From Streptomyces sp. CB02959 (GTDB taxonomy: Bacteria > Actinomycetota > Actinomycetes > Streptomycetales > Streptomycetaceae): a DNA stretch of 64,000 nt. The first letter of the stretch is position 1. The number at the start of each line of letters is the position of its first letter. Positions 9,155-16,461 of the stretch are shown piece by piece. Location: positions 186,985-250,984 of the forward strand of contig NZ_NNBP01000004.1 in the NCBI RefSeq assembly GCF_002803155.1, given 5' to 3'. The notes beneath the pieces are model-generated. The model was not told where the DNA came from. It worked only from the letters and a program-made list of their open reading frames with translations, and searched no databases. The position numbers and the translations under genes were made by a program.

Positions 9155-10204
9155 TTACGGACCGCCACTGACAACGCCCTCGGCCGCCGGTGGCGCAGCG
9201 TCGCGGCGGGGCCGCCGGCCGCGGGCTTCGAGATGCAGGCTGACGGCGAGGAGCACGGCGCCGAGGGCCAGGAAGCCCCAGGGGAGGTAGCGGGTGAGCA
9301 GCAGCACGAGGGTGCGCTGGGACTTGACCAGGGACACGGTGGCGTCGACGTAGTCGGGGCGCATCTTCACGTCGCCGGCGAAGGCGGTGACCTTGCCGCC
9401 GCCGGGCAGCAGTTGGCCGCCGCGCAGCTCCTCCTTGTGGAGCTCCTCGCCGTTGACCGGGGCGCCGGTGACCGGGTCGACCCAGAACATCCGCGTGGTG
9501 GAGTACCAGCGGGTGGTGCCCATCTTCTCGACGGCCTCCGGGGTGATGCCCTTGACCGGCATCTTCTTGGGGAGCGGGACCCTGGTCCAGGGGATGGTCT
9601 GCTCGAAGTAGTAGACCTCCAGGCCGTGGAAGGTGCGGGTCCCCTTGTAGTGGATGGGGGCGGAGGTGCGGGTCTGCGCGTCGAAGTAGGTGTAGTCGCG
9701 CTTCTCGGTGAGGAACGGCCACTTGTACTCGATGCCGGACCGGCGTACGGGGTCGCCGTCGACCATCTCGCCGGCGGCGTGGACGGGGTCCTGGGAGTGC
9801 GCGTCGAAGACGTAGCGCTCGGGGACCTCGGAGACCATCTTGCCGTCGGGGCCGGCCACGAAGGAGAGGGTGTCCCAGACCACCACGTCGCGGCCCGCGG
9901 TTCGCCTGATCCGGTCGGCCTCGGCGACGTCGCCCTTGAGGGTCTGCACGATGGTGACCTTGGGGACCTGCCGGGCCTTCATGGTGCCGTAGTCGAGGAG
10001 GGTGGCGGGCCGGGCCTCCAGGACCATGTCCTGGTACTGGCTGGGCGGGATCTTGGCGAGGCGGGGGAAGGCGTACCACCGCATCAGCGGGGACAGGGCG
10101 GTGAAGAAGGCGGCGAGCCCGAGCAGGACGAGGCTCGCGGTGCGGCGCATCCCTCTCCGCTGCTTCGACGGGTGCGCCCCGGTACCGGGCGGGTTTCGGC
10201 GCAT
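9155..10204 (-). CDS. DUF3068 / PorA-family membrane protein
   Basis: A 349-residue DUF3068 protein. A transmembrane helix near residues 20-40 (ASLVLLGLAAFFTALSPL) is followed by a ~260-residue extracytoplasmic domain, a second transmembrane helix near the end (LPWGFLALGAVLLAVSLHL) and a short basic cytoplasmic tail. Family hallmarks are YAFPRLAKIP, YFDAQTRTSAPIHYKGT and YWFEQTIPWT-like text. The function is unknown. An alternative start is the ATG at 10150 (MRRTASLV), which gives the more usual N-terminus. The ATG at 10204 has a GGGAGGG site right after the stop of the small gene upstream, which suggests translational coupling, so I keep the longer form. The two genes form an operon. Confidence 0.8.
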   Translation of the reverse strand: MRRNPPGTGAHPSKQRRGMRRTASLVLLGLAAFFTALSPLMRWYAFPRLAKIPPSQYQDMVLEARPATLLDYGTMKARQVPKVTIVQTLKGDVAEADRIRRTAGRDVVVWDTLSFVAGPDGKMVSEVPERYVFDAHSQDPVHAAGEMVDGDPVRRSGIEYKWPFLTEKRDYTYFDAQTRTSAPIHYKGTRTFHGLEVYYFEQTIPWTRVPLPKKMPVKGITPEAVEKMGTTRWYSTTRMFWVDPVTGAPVNGEELHKEELRGGQLLPGGGKVTAFAGDVKMRPDYVDATVSLVKSQRTLVLLLTRYLPWGFLALGAVLLAVSLHLEARGRRPRRDAAPPAAEGVVSGGP

Positions 10205-10222
10205 GGCGGTGGCGGCCCTCCC

Positions 10223-10357
10223 TCAGGGGTGTGCGGGGACGGTGGTCAGCAGTGGCTTGGGGGAGGTACGCCCCTCGGGGGCGCCGATCGCGGTGACGGT
10301 GAAGATGAGGGCGAGCGCCGCGGCCAGGCCGATCGCGGCTGCTATCAGGGCGCGCAT
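10223..10357 (-). CDS. SPW_0924-type small membrane protein
   Basis: A 44-residue protein, MRALIAAAIGLAAALALIFT... ending ...TSPKPLLTTVPAHP. It has one N-terminal hydrophobic helix and a conserved Pro-rich exposed tail, matching the small streptomycete family I know as SPW_0924. The ATG at 10357 is preceded by GGGAGGACGGCC, an excellent ribosome binding site. It is immediately upstream of, and probably coupled to, the DUF3068 gene (18 bp gap), which suggests the two proteins act together in the membrane. No biochemical role is known to me. Confidence 0.8.
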   Translation of the reverse strand: MRALIAAAIGLAAALALIFTVTAIGAPEGRTSPKPLLTTVPAHP

Positions 10358-10440
10358 GGCCGTCCTCCCGGAGAACTGAACTGATGCAGCGTCAGGGCGG
10401 GGGCACGGTAGCAACGGGCGGCCGAGATGAGAACACGTTT

Positions 10441-10480
10441 CACCGCCGCCCCGCCCGGGTGAACGGGCGGGACGGCGGTG
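10441..10480 (-). terminator. Terminator of the lytic transglycosylase gene
   Basis: A 17-bp stem (10441-10457 with 10464-10480) has one C/A mismatch that becomes a G-U pair on the minus-strand transcript, and a six-base loop. It lies 30 bp beyond the stop of the gene that ends at 10511. Confidence 0.7.
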
Positions 10481-10510
10481 GCGGCGGAGATGCGGCCGGG
10501 GGCCGGGCGG

Positions 10511-12379
10511 TCAGGAGGAGGCGGCCGGTGCCGTGACGGTGAGGGTGACGGTCAGCACGGCGCCGTCGGCGGTGGTCAGCCGGAGCCGGAAGGTGCCCGG
10601 GTGGGCGTCGGTGTAGATCGTCGGGAGGGTGAGCAGGCCGTCGGCGCCGGTGGTGAGGCCGGTGAGGGTGCGGATCGGCTTGTCCTTGTCGGCACCGGTG
10701 GCCTTGGGGTCCTTGAAGTAGGGGCCCCGGTCGTTCTCGACGGGCTTCTTCGGGTCGTCGGTGACCAGGGTGGCGGTGACCGCGACTCCGGCCGCGGCCT
10801 TGCCCTGGTAGGTCGCCTTGACCTGGACGGCGTCGGCGGCGTACGCGCCGCCGGTCTTCGCGGTCGGCTCCTTGTCGGACGTCCGGGCGAGCGCGTCGGC
10901 CTTCGGTGCGGGCTTGGCGGTGACGGTGCCGGTGAAGTCGACGGGGGGCACGGTGCGCCCGACGGCGGTGGCCCGGACGGTGAACGGGCCGGCCGTGTCG
11001 CCGGCGTGCAGCGTCGGGGCGGTGGCCAAGCCGTCCTTGTCGGTGGTGACCGTGACCGCGGTGGCGTCACCGGGGAAGCGGGTGCCGGTGGTGCCGGTGA
11101 GGGTGAAGCGGACGTCGGCGCCGGCCACCGGCTTGCCGTCGGCGTCCTTGGCGCGGACCCGGGGCGCGGTGGCGAAGTCGGTGCCCGCGGTGGCGGTGAG
11201 GTCCTTGCCGTCCTTGTCGCCGACCGGTTCGAGGGCGGTCGGCGGGGCGGGCTTCGTGGGCGGCTTCGGAGTGGGCGTGGGGGTCGGGGTGGGCTTCGGG
11301 TCCGGGGTCGGCTTCGGGTCCGGGGTGGGCTTCGGATCCGGGGTGGGCTTCGCGGGCGGCGTGGGGGTGTGGGTGCCGCCGCCGGGGGCGGGCCCGGTGG
11401 AGCCGCCCGGGACAGCCGGCTCGTCGGGCTTCTCCCGGCCGGCCGCGCCACCGGGCGCCGGGGGCGTGCCCTTCGCACCGCCGCGGGCGCGGCCCGCCTT
11501 CCCGGCGCCGTCACGGGTGTCGGCGGTGCCGCCGCCGCGCTGTACGGGGAGTACGCCCTTGCCGTCCGGCACCTCGAACGTGCCGTTCCGGTAGAAGGCG
11601 TACCAGGACAGCACCGTGCGCAGGTACTCGCCGGAGTCGTTGTAGCCGAGGACGGCCCGGTCCAGGTCGGCCTGGACGGACAGGTCGCGGCCGTTGGCGC
11701 AGAGGTAGCGGCCGGCGGCGAGGGTGGCGTCGAAGACGTTGTTGGGGTCCTTGATGCCGTCCCCGTTGCCGTCGGCGCCCCAGCCCTCGCCGTGCGGGCC
11801 CCCTTGGGACCAGGTGGAGGGGATGAACTGCATCGGGCCGACGGCGCGGTCGTGCGTGGTGTCGCCGTCGTAGCGACCGTGGTCGGTGTCGGGTATCAGG
11901 GCGAAGCCCTGGCCGTTGAGCTGGGGGCCGAGGATCGGTTGCAGGGTGGTGCCCTCGGCGTCGACCGCGCCGCCCCGGGCATGGCCGGACTCCACCTCGC
12001 CGATCCCGGCGAGCAGTTGCCAGGGCAGCCGGCAGCCGGGGGTGGACGCGCGGAGTTGGGCCTCGGCCTTCTTGTAGGCGGCCAGGACGGTGGCCGGAAT
12101 ACCCGCCTGGGACGGGCCGTGCGCCGGACGTACAGTGCTGCCGGAGTGGCCGGAACCCTTCGGTGGGACGGGGCTCTTGAGGGGTGGCAGGTCGGTGTAA
12201 TACGGCGAGCCGCCGTCGATGGGGGTGCCGGCGGGCGGTACGGGGCCGCGGTCGGCGCGAGCGACCGCGCGTTCGACGGCACCGGGCGCCTGGGAAGCGG
12301 TCAGCGCGGCCAGCGCCGCCGCTGCCACGGCCGTCGAGGCCGCTCCCCTTTGGAGCCGCCGCCGGAATGTGGCTGCCAT
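10511..12379 (-). CDS. Secreted lytic transglycosylase with proline linker and Ig-like domains
   Basis: A 622-residue exported protein that should cleave peptidoglycan glycan strands. A signal peptide covers residues 1 to ~35. A transglycosylase SLT domain follows (about 85-260), with the catalytic Glu in LLAGIGEVESGHARGG and the family motifs AVGPMQFIPSTW, DGNGDGIKDPNNVFDATLAAGRYLC and AVLGYNDSGEYLRTVLSWYAFY. Then comes a Gly/Pro linker with TPDPKP repeats and two immunoglobulin-like (Big_1-type) domains, recognisable by VRAKDADGKPVAGADVRFTLTG and VKATYQGKAAAGVAVTATLV. ATG 12379 has GGAGGGG nine bases upstream. The Ig-like domains probably attach the enzyme to the wall or a partner. The gene is divergent from the DUF4184 gene. 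Confidence 0.9.
   Translation of the reverse strand: MAATFRRRLQRGAASTAVAAAALAALTASQAPGAVERAVARADRGPVPPAGTPIDGGSPYYTDLPPLKSPVPPKGSGHSGSTVRPAHGPSQAGIPATVLAAYKKAEAQLRASTPGCRLPWQLLAGIGEVESGHARGGAVDAEGTTLQPILGPQLNGQGFALIPDTDHGRYDGDTTHDRAVGPMQFIPSTWSQGGPHGEGWGADGNGDGIKDPNNVFDATLAAGRYLCANGRDLSVQADLDRAVLGYNDSGEYLRTVLSWYAFYRNGTFEVPDGKGVLPVQRGGGTADTRDGAGKAGRARGGAKGTPPAPGGAAGREKPDEPAVPGGSTGPAPGGGTHTPTPPAKPTPDPKPTPDPKPTPDPKPTPTPTPTPKPPTKPAPPTALEPVGDKDGKDLTATAGTDFATAPRVRAKDADGKPVAGADVRFTLTGTTGTRFPGDATAVTVTTDKDGLATAPTLHAGDTAGPFTVRATAVGRTVPPVDFTGTVTAKPAPKADALARTSDKEPTAKTGGAYAADAVQVKATYQGKAAAGVAVTATLVTDDPKKPVENDRGPYFKDPKATGADKDKPIRTLTGLTTGADGLLTLPTIYTDAHPGTFRLRLTTADGAVLTVTLTVTAPAASS
11292..11345 (-). repeat. 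Three 18-bp tandem repeats encoding TPDPKP
   Basis: Three near-identical 18-bp units at 11292-11309, 11310-11327 and 11328-11345 each encode a Pro-Asp-Pro-Lys-Pro-Thr type hexapeptide in the linker of the lytic transglycosylase. The units differ by one or two bases and are prone to length variation by slippage. Confidence 0.85.
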
Positions 12380-12559
12380 ACCTGGTGTCCCCTCCGTGTC
12401 GACCGACCGCGCACACCTGTCTCAGGTCCTGCGTGTCGTGCGTGACGCCGTACGGCGCTCCCCCAGCGCCTCAACTCCGGCGACACTACGACAACTCGGG
12501 CCGCGCAGCCACCACTCGCATCGGCCACATAATGATCCGAATCGATCAAGGAGGGGCAG

Positions 12560-13450
12560 ATGCCGTTCACCCTGAGCCATGCCGCCGCCGTCCTGCCGCT
12601 CATCCGTCGAACCGGCGCGGCGCGTGGCCCCTTGGTCGCCTCGGCGCTGGTCGCCGGATCGTTCGCACCGGATGTGACGTACTACGCGGGCACCGTGGTT
12701 CCCGGGGGCATGGCGTTCGGCACGGTCACCCACTCCCCGGTCGGCGTGGTGACGGTGGACGTGCTGCTCACCGCGGTGCTGGTCGGCGGGTGGCGGCTGG
12801 TGCGCGCACCGCTGCCGGCGCTGCTGCCGCGGGCCGGGCGGGAGCGGCTGGGGGCGTTCCTCGGGGGCCGGCCGAGGCGGCCCCGGACACTCGGCGAACG
12901 GGCCGCGTGGGCGGGCTGGTTCGCGGTGTCGGCGGTGCTCGGCTCGGCGTCCCATGTGGTCTGGGACGCCTTCACCCATCCCGGCCGCTGGGGCACCCGG
13001 CTGCTTCCCGTGCTCAACACGGTGGTGGGCGACCGGCCGCTGGCCATGTACGTGCAGTACGGGACCTCGGCGCTGGCCCTGGCGGGGATCGGGTGGTTCC
13101 TGTGGGCGGCGCTGCGGGAGCCGCCCGCGGCGGGGGCCTGCGGCGTCGGGCGGGCGGCGCCCGAACTGCCGGTGCGGCTACGGCTGTTGCTCGCCGCCCC
13201 GATCGTCCTGGGGATGCTGCTCGGCGCCGGGTACCGCACGCTGCGGGCGTACGCCGTCCACGGGGCGACGGTGGGGTGGTTCGACTACCTGCCGGACCTG
13301 CTCTTCGGGGCGGGTGCCGGGCTCGTACCGGGGCTACTGGTCTGCGCGGCGGCCTTCCGGCTGCTGGACCGGCGGGCGCACCGGAGCGGGGCCGCGGCGG
13401 ACGGGGCCGTGCCGGGGCGGCCGGCGGGCGCCGGGGCCGAAGCCACCTGA
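12560..13450 (+). CDS. DUF4184 family membrane protein
   Basis: A 296-residue integral membrane protein of family DUF4184. The N-terminus MPFTLSHAAAVLPL is diagnostic, as are GSFAPDVTYYAG and THSPVGVVTVDVLLTA. Five or six hydrophobic segments span the sequence, and the conserved SHVVWDAFTHPGRWG motif places His and Asp residues in the membrane. This pattern recalls YdjM-like metal-dependent hydrolases of the membrane, but no activity is known. ATG 12560 follows AAGGAGGGGCAG, a near-perfect ribosome binding site. The gene is convergent with polA. Confidence 0.88.
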   Translation: MPFTLSHAAAVLPLIRRTGAARGPLVASALVAGSFAPDVTYYAGTVVPGGMAFGTVTHSPVGVVTVDVLLTAVLVGGWRLVRAPLPALLPRAGRERLGAFLGGRPRRPRTLGERAAWAGWFAVSAVLGSASHVVWDAFTHPGRWGTRLLPVLNTVVGDRPLAMYVQYGTSALALAGIGWFLWAALREPPAAGACGVGRAAPELPVRLRLLLAAPIVLGMLLGAGYRTLRAYAVHGATVGWFDYLPDLLFGAGAGLVPGLLVCAAAFRLLDRRAHRSGAAADGAVPGRPAGAGAEAT

Positions 13451-13464
13451 CGGGGCGGGCGGGC

Positions 13465-13500
13465 CGGGGTGCGTACGGCGCGAGCACCGTACGCACCCCG
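13465..13500. terminator. Bidirectional terminator between the DUF4184 gene and polA
   Basis: A perfect 14-bp inverted repeat (13465-13478 with 13487-13500) with an eight-base loop sits exactly between two convergent genes, 8 bp from the end of polA. Confidence 0.85.
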
Positions 13501-13508
13501 GGCGGCGG

Positions 13509-16223
13509 TCAGTGCGCCGCGGACTCCCAGTCCTCGCCGGAGCCGATCGAGACGTCGAGCGGGGCGCGGAGTTCGACGGCGGCGGCCATCTCCCTCCGGA
13601 GCAGTTCCTCGACCGCGGCGCGCTCGCCGGGGGCCACCTCGACCACGATTTCGTCGTGGACCTGGAGCAGCATCCGGGAGGTCAGCTCCGCCGTGCGCAG
13701 CGCGGCGTCGACCCGCAGCATCGCGATCTTGACGATGTCGGCGGCGGTGCCCTGGATCGGGGCGTTCAGCGCCATCCGCTCGGCCATCTCGCGGCGCTGG
13801 CGGTTGTCGCTGTTGAGGTCGGGCAGATAGCGGCGGCGGCCCAGGATCGTCTCGGTGTAGCCGGTGGCGCGGGCCTCCTCGACGACGCGCTGGAGGTAGT
13901 CGCGCACCCCGCCGAAGCGCTCGAAGAAGGTGTCCATCAGCTTGCGGGCCTCGTCGGGCTGGATGCCCAGCTGCTGGGAGAGGCCGAATGCCGAGAGTCC
14001 GTAGGCCAGGCCGTAGGACATCGCCTTGATCTTGCGGCGCATCTCCGGGTCGACCTCGCGCTTGGCGACCGAGAAGACCTGGGAGGCGACGGTGGTGTGC
14101 AGGTCCTCGCCGGAGGCGAACGCCTCGATCAGGCCCTCGTCCTCGGAGAGGTGGGCCATCACCCGGAGTTCGATCTGGCTGTAGTCGGCGGTCAGCAGCG
14201 ACTCGAAGCCCTCGCCGACGACGAAGCCGCGGCGGATCGCCCGGCCCTCGTCCGTCCGCACCGGGATGTTCTGCAGATTGGGGTCGGTGGAGGACAGCCG
14301 GCCGGTGGCCGCGACGGTCTGGTTGAAGGTGGTGTGAATCCGGCCGCCCGCGGCGATGGCCTTGATCAGACCCTCGACCGTGGTCCGCAGCTTGGCCTGC
14401 TCCCGGTGGCGGAGCATGATCACCGGGAGTTCGTTGTCGGTCTGCGCGGCCAGCCAGGCCAGCGCGTCGGCGTCGGTGGTGTAGCCGGTCTTGGTCTTCT
14501 TGGTCTTGGGCAGGCCCAGCTCGCCGAAGAGGACCTCCTGGAGCTGCTTGGGCGAGCCGAGGTTGAACTCGTGGCCGGCGGCGGCGTGCGCCTCCTTGAC
14601 GGCCTGCTGCACGGCGCCCGCGAACTGCTGCTCCATGCGCTCCAGCCAGCCGCGGTCGGCGGCGATCCCGGCCCGCTCCATCCGGGCCAGCAGCTCGCTG
14701 GTGGGCAGCTCGACGTCGCGCAGCAGATCGGTGGCGCCGACCTCGGCCAGCTTCGCCTCGAATGCCGCCCCGAGGTCCAGGACCGTGCGGGCCTGCGCCA
14801 TCAGGGCCTCCGCCTCGGCCTCGTCGTCCGCGCCGAACGCCAGCTGCCCGTCGCCGGCGGCGGCCGGGGCGAGATCGCGGCCCAGGTACTCGACGGAGAG
14901 GGCGTCCAGCGCGAAGGAGCGGCGGCCGGGCTTGACCAGATAGGCGGCGAGTGCGGTGTCCATGGCGACGCCGTCGATCCGCCAGCCGTGCTCGCCGAAG
15001 ACCCGCATCAGGCCCTTGGCGTTGTGCATCACCTTGGGCCGGGCCGGGTCGGCGCTCCAGGCGGCGAAGGCCCGCTCGTCGGCCTCGTCCAGCTGGGCCG
15101 GGTCGAACCAGGCGGCCGGACCGTGCCCGGTGGCCAGCGCCACCTCGGCGACGCTGCCGCTGCCCAGCGTCCACACGTCGACGGTGGCCACGCCCAGCGG
15201 TCCGGTGCCGTGCTCGGCCAGCCACGGGGCGAGCTCGCCGGTGCCGAGGACGGTGCCGTCCACCTCGACGCCGGCGGCCGGCTCGACCGTCTCGGCGGAC
15301 TCGGCGGCGCCCGGGTCCACGGCCAGCAGGCGGTCCCGCAGGCCCTGGTTGCGGATCTCCAGGGCGTTGAGGAAGACCTTGAGGGCCTCGCGGTCGTAGG
15401 GCGCGCGGCCGAGCTCGGCGGGGCCGCAGGGCAGCTCGACGTCGCGGACCATCTCGGTCAGCCGGCGGTTGAGCTTCACCGACTCCAGGTGGTCGCGGAG
15501 GTTCTGCCCCGCCTTGCCCTTGACCTCGTCGACGCGCTCCACCAGCTCGGCGAACGAACCGAACTGGTTGATCCACTTCGTGGCGGTCTTCTCGCCGACG
15601 CCGGGGATGCCGGGGAGGTTGTCCGACGGGTCGCCGCGCAGGGCCGCGAAGTCCGGGTACTGGGCAGGGGTCAGGCCGTACTTCTCGGCGACCTTCTCGG
15701 GGGTGAAGCGCGTCAGCTCGGAGACGCCCTTGGTCGGGTAGAGGACCGTGACGTCCTCGGAGACCAGCTGGAAGGAGTCGCGGTCGCCGGTGACGATCGC
15801 GACCTCGAAGCCCTGGGCGGTGGCCTGGGTGGCCAGGGTGGCGATGACGTCGTCGGCCTCGAAGCCGTCCACCGCGAAGCGCTTGACGTGCATCGCGTCG
15901 AGGAGCTCGCCGATCAGCTCGACCTGGCCCTTGAACTCGTCGGGCGTCTTGGAGCGGTTCGCCTTGTACTCGGGGAACTCCTCGGAGCGCCACGTCTTGC
16001 GGGAGACGTCGAACGCCACCGCGAAGTGCGTGGGCGCCTCGTCACGCAGGGTGTTCGCGAGCATCGACGCGAAGCCGTAGATCGCGTTGGTCGGTTGCCC
16101 GGTCGCGGTGGTGAAATTCTCCACGGGCAGGGCGAAGAACGCCCGGTATGCCATGGAATGCCCGTCCATCAGGAGCAGGCGCGGACGGCCGCCCGCCGCC
16201 TCGGTGCCGGTCGCTTCGCTCAT
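13509..16223 (-). CDS. polA: DNA polymerase I
   Basis: Fills repair gaps and removes RNA primers. The 904-residue protein has an N-terminal 5'-nuclease domain (about 1-300; LLLMDGHSMAYRAFFAL, SEEFPEYKANR, GFEADDVIATLA, GDRDSFQL, GIPGVGEKTATKWI). A middle 3'-5' exonuclease-like domain (about 320-490) lacks the usual acidic residues. The C-terminal family A polymerase domain has motif A DYSQIELRVMAHL with Asp680, motif B RRKIKAMSYGLAYG and motif C LLQVHDEIVVEV. The ATG at 16223 (MSEATG) has AGGAAAGG upstream. The open frame continues further 5' but only into low-complexity translation. The gene is transcribed alone and is divergent from the ydeP-like gene. Confidence 0.97.
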   Translation of the reverse strand: MSEATGTEAAGGRPRLLLMDGHSMAYRAFFALPVENFTTATGQPTNAIYGFASMLANTLRDEAPTHFAVAFDVSRKTWRSEEFPEYKANRSKTPDEFKGQVELIGELLDAMHVKRFAVDGFEADDVIATLATQATAQGFEVAIVTGDRDSFQLVSEDVTVLYPTKGVSELTRFTPEKVAEKYGLTPAQYPDFAALRGDPSDNLPGIPGVGEKTATKWINQFGSFAELVERVDEVKGKAGQNLRDHLESVKLNRRLTEMVRDVELPCGPAELGRAPYDREALKVFLNALEIRNQGLRDRLLAVDPGAAESAETVEPAAGVEVDGTVLGTGELAPWLAEHGTGPLGVATVDVWTLGSGSVAEVALATGHGPAAWFDPAQLDEADERAFAAWSADPARPKVMHNAKGLMRVFGEHGWRIDGVAMDTALAAYLVKPGRRSFALDALSVEYLGRDLAPAAAGDGQLAFGADDEAEAEALMAQARTVLDLGAAFEAKLAEVGATDLLRDVELPTSELLARMERAGIAADRGWLERMEQQFAGAVQQAVKEAHAAAGHEFNLGSPKQLQEVLFGELGLPKTKKTKTGYTTDADALAWLAAQTDNELPVIMLRHREQAKLRTTVEGLIKAIAAGGRIHTTFNQTVAATGRLSSTDPNLQNIPVRTDEGRAIRRGFVVGEGFESLLTADYSQIELRVMAHLSEDEGLIEAFASGEDLHTTVASQVFSVAKREVDPEMRRKIKAMSYGLAYGLSAFGLSQQLGIQPDEARKLMDTFFERFGGVRDYLQRVVEEARATGYTETILGRRRYLPDLNSDNRQRREMAERMALNAPIQGTAADIVKIAMLRVDAALRTAELTSRMLLQVHDEIVVEVAPGERAAVEELLRREMAAAVELRAPLDVSIGSGEDWESAAH

Positions 16224-16461
16224 CTTCACTGCCTTTCCTGCCACGCCCCCGATCCTGCCACGGCCCACTGACAATCCCCGCCGCGACGGGAGACACCGGG
16301 CCGACGGACCGCCGCCGCGCCACACCCAGCGCCCCGCAGTCCCCTTACTGCCCCGTCCCCGTCCATGACAGGATCGGGGGCGCACGAAAGCAGATGTGCA
16401 CGGCAACGATCCACCGCGACCCGGCGGTCCGACACCGGCACACGAACCGAGGGAGAGTGCC

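Noticed and set aside
11292..11345. CRISPR-like repeats
   Set aside because: Three adjacent coding repeats without spacers, in frame with a protein linker.
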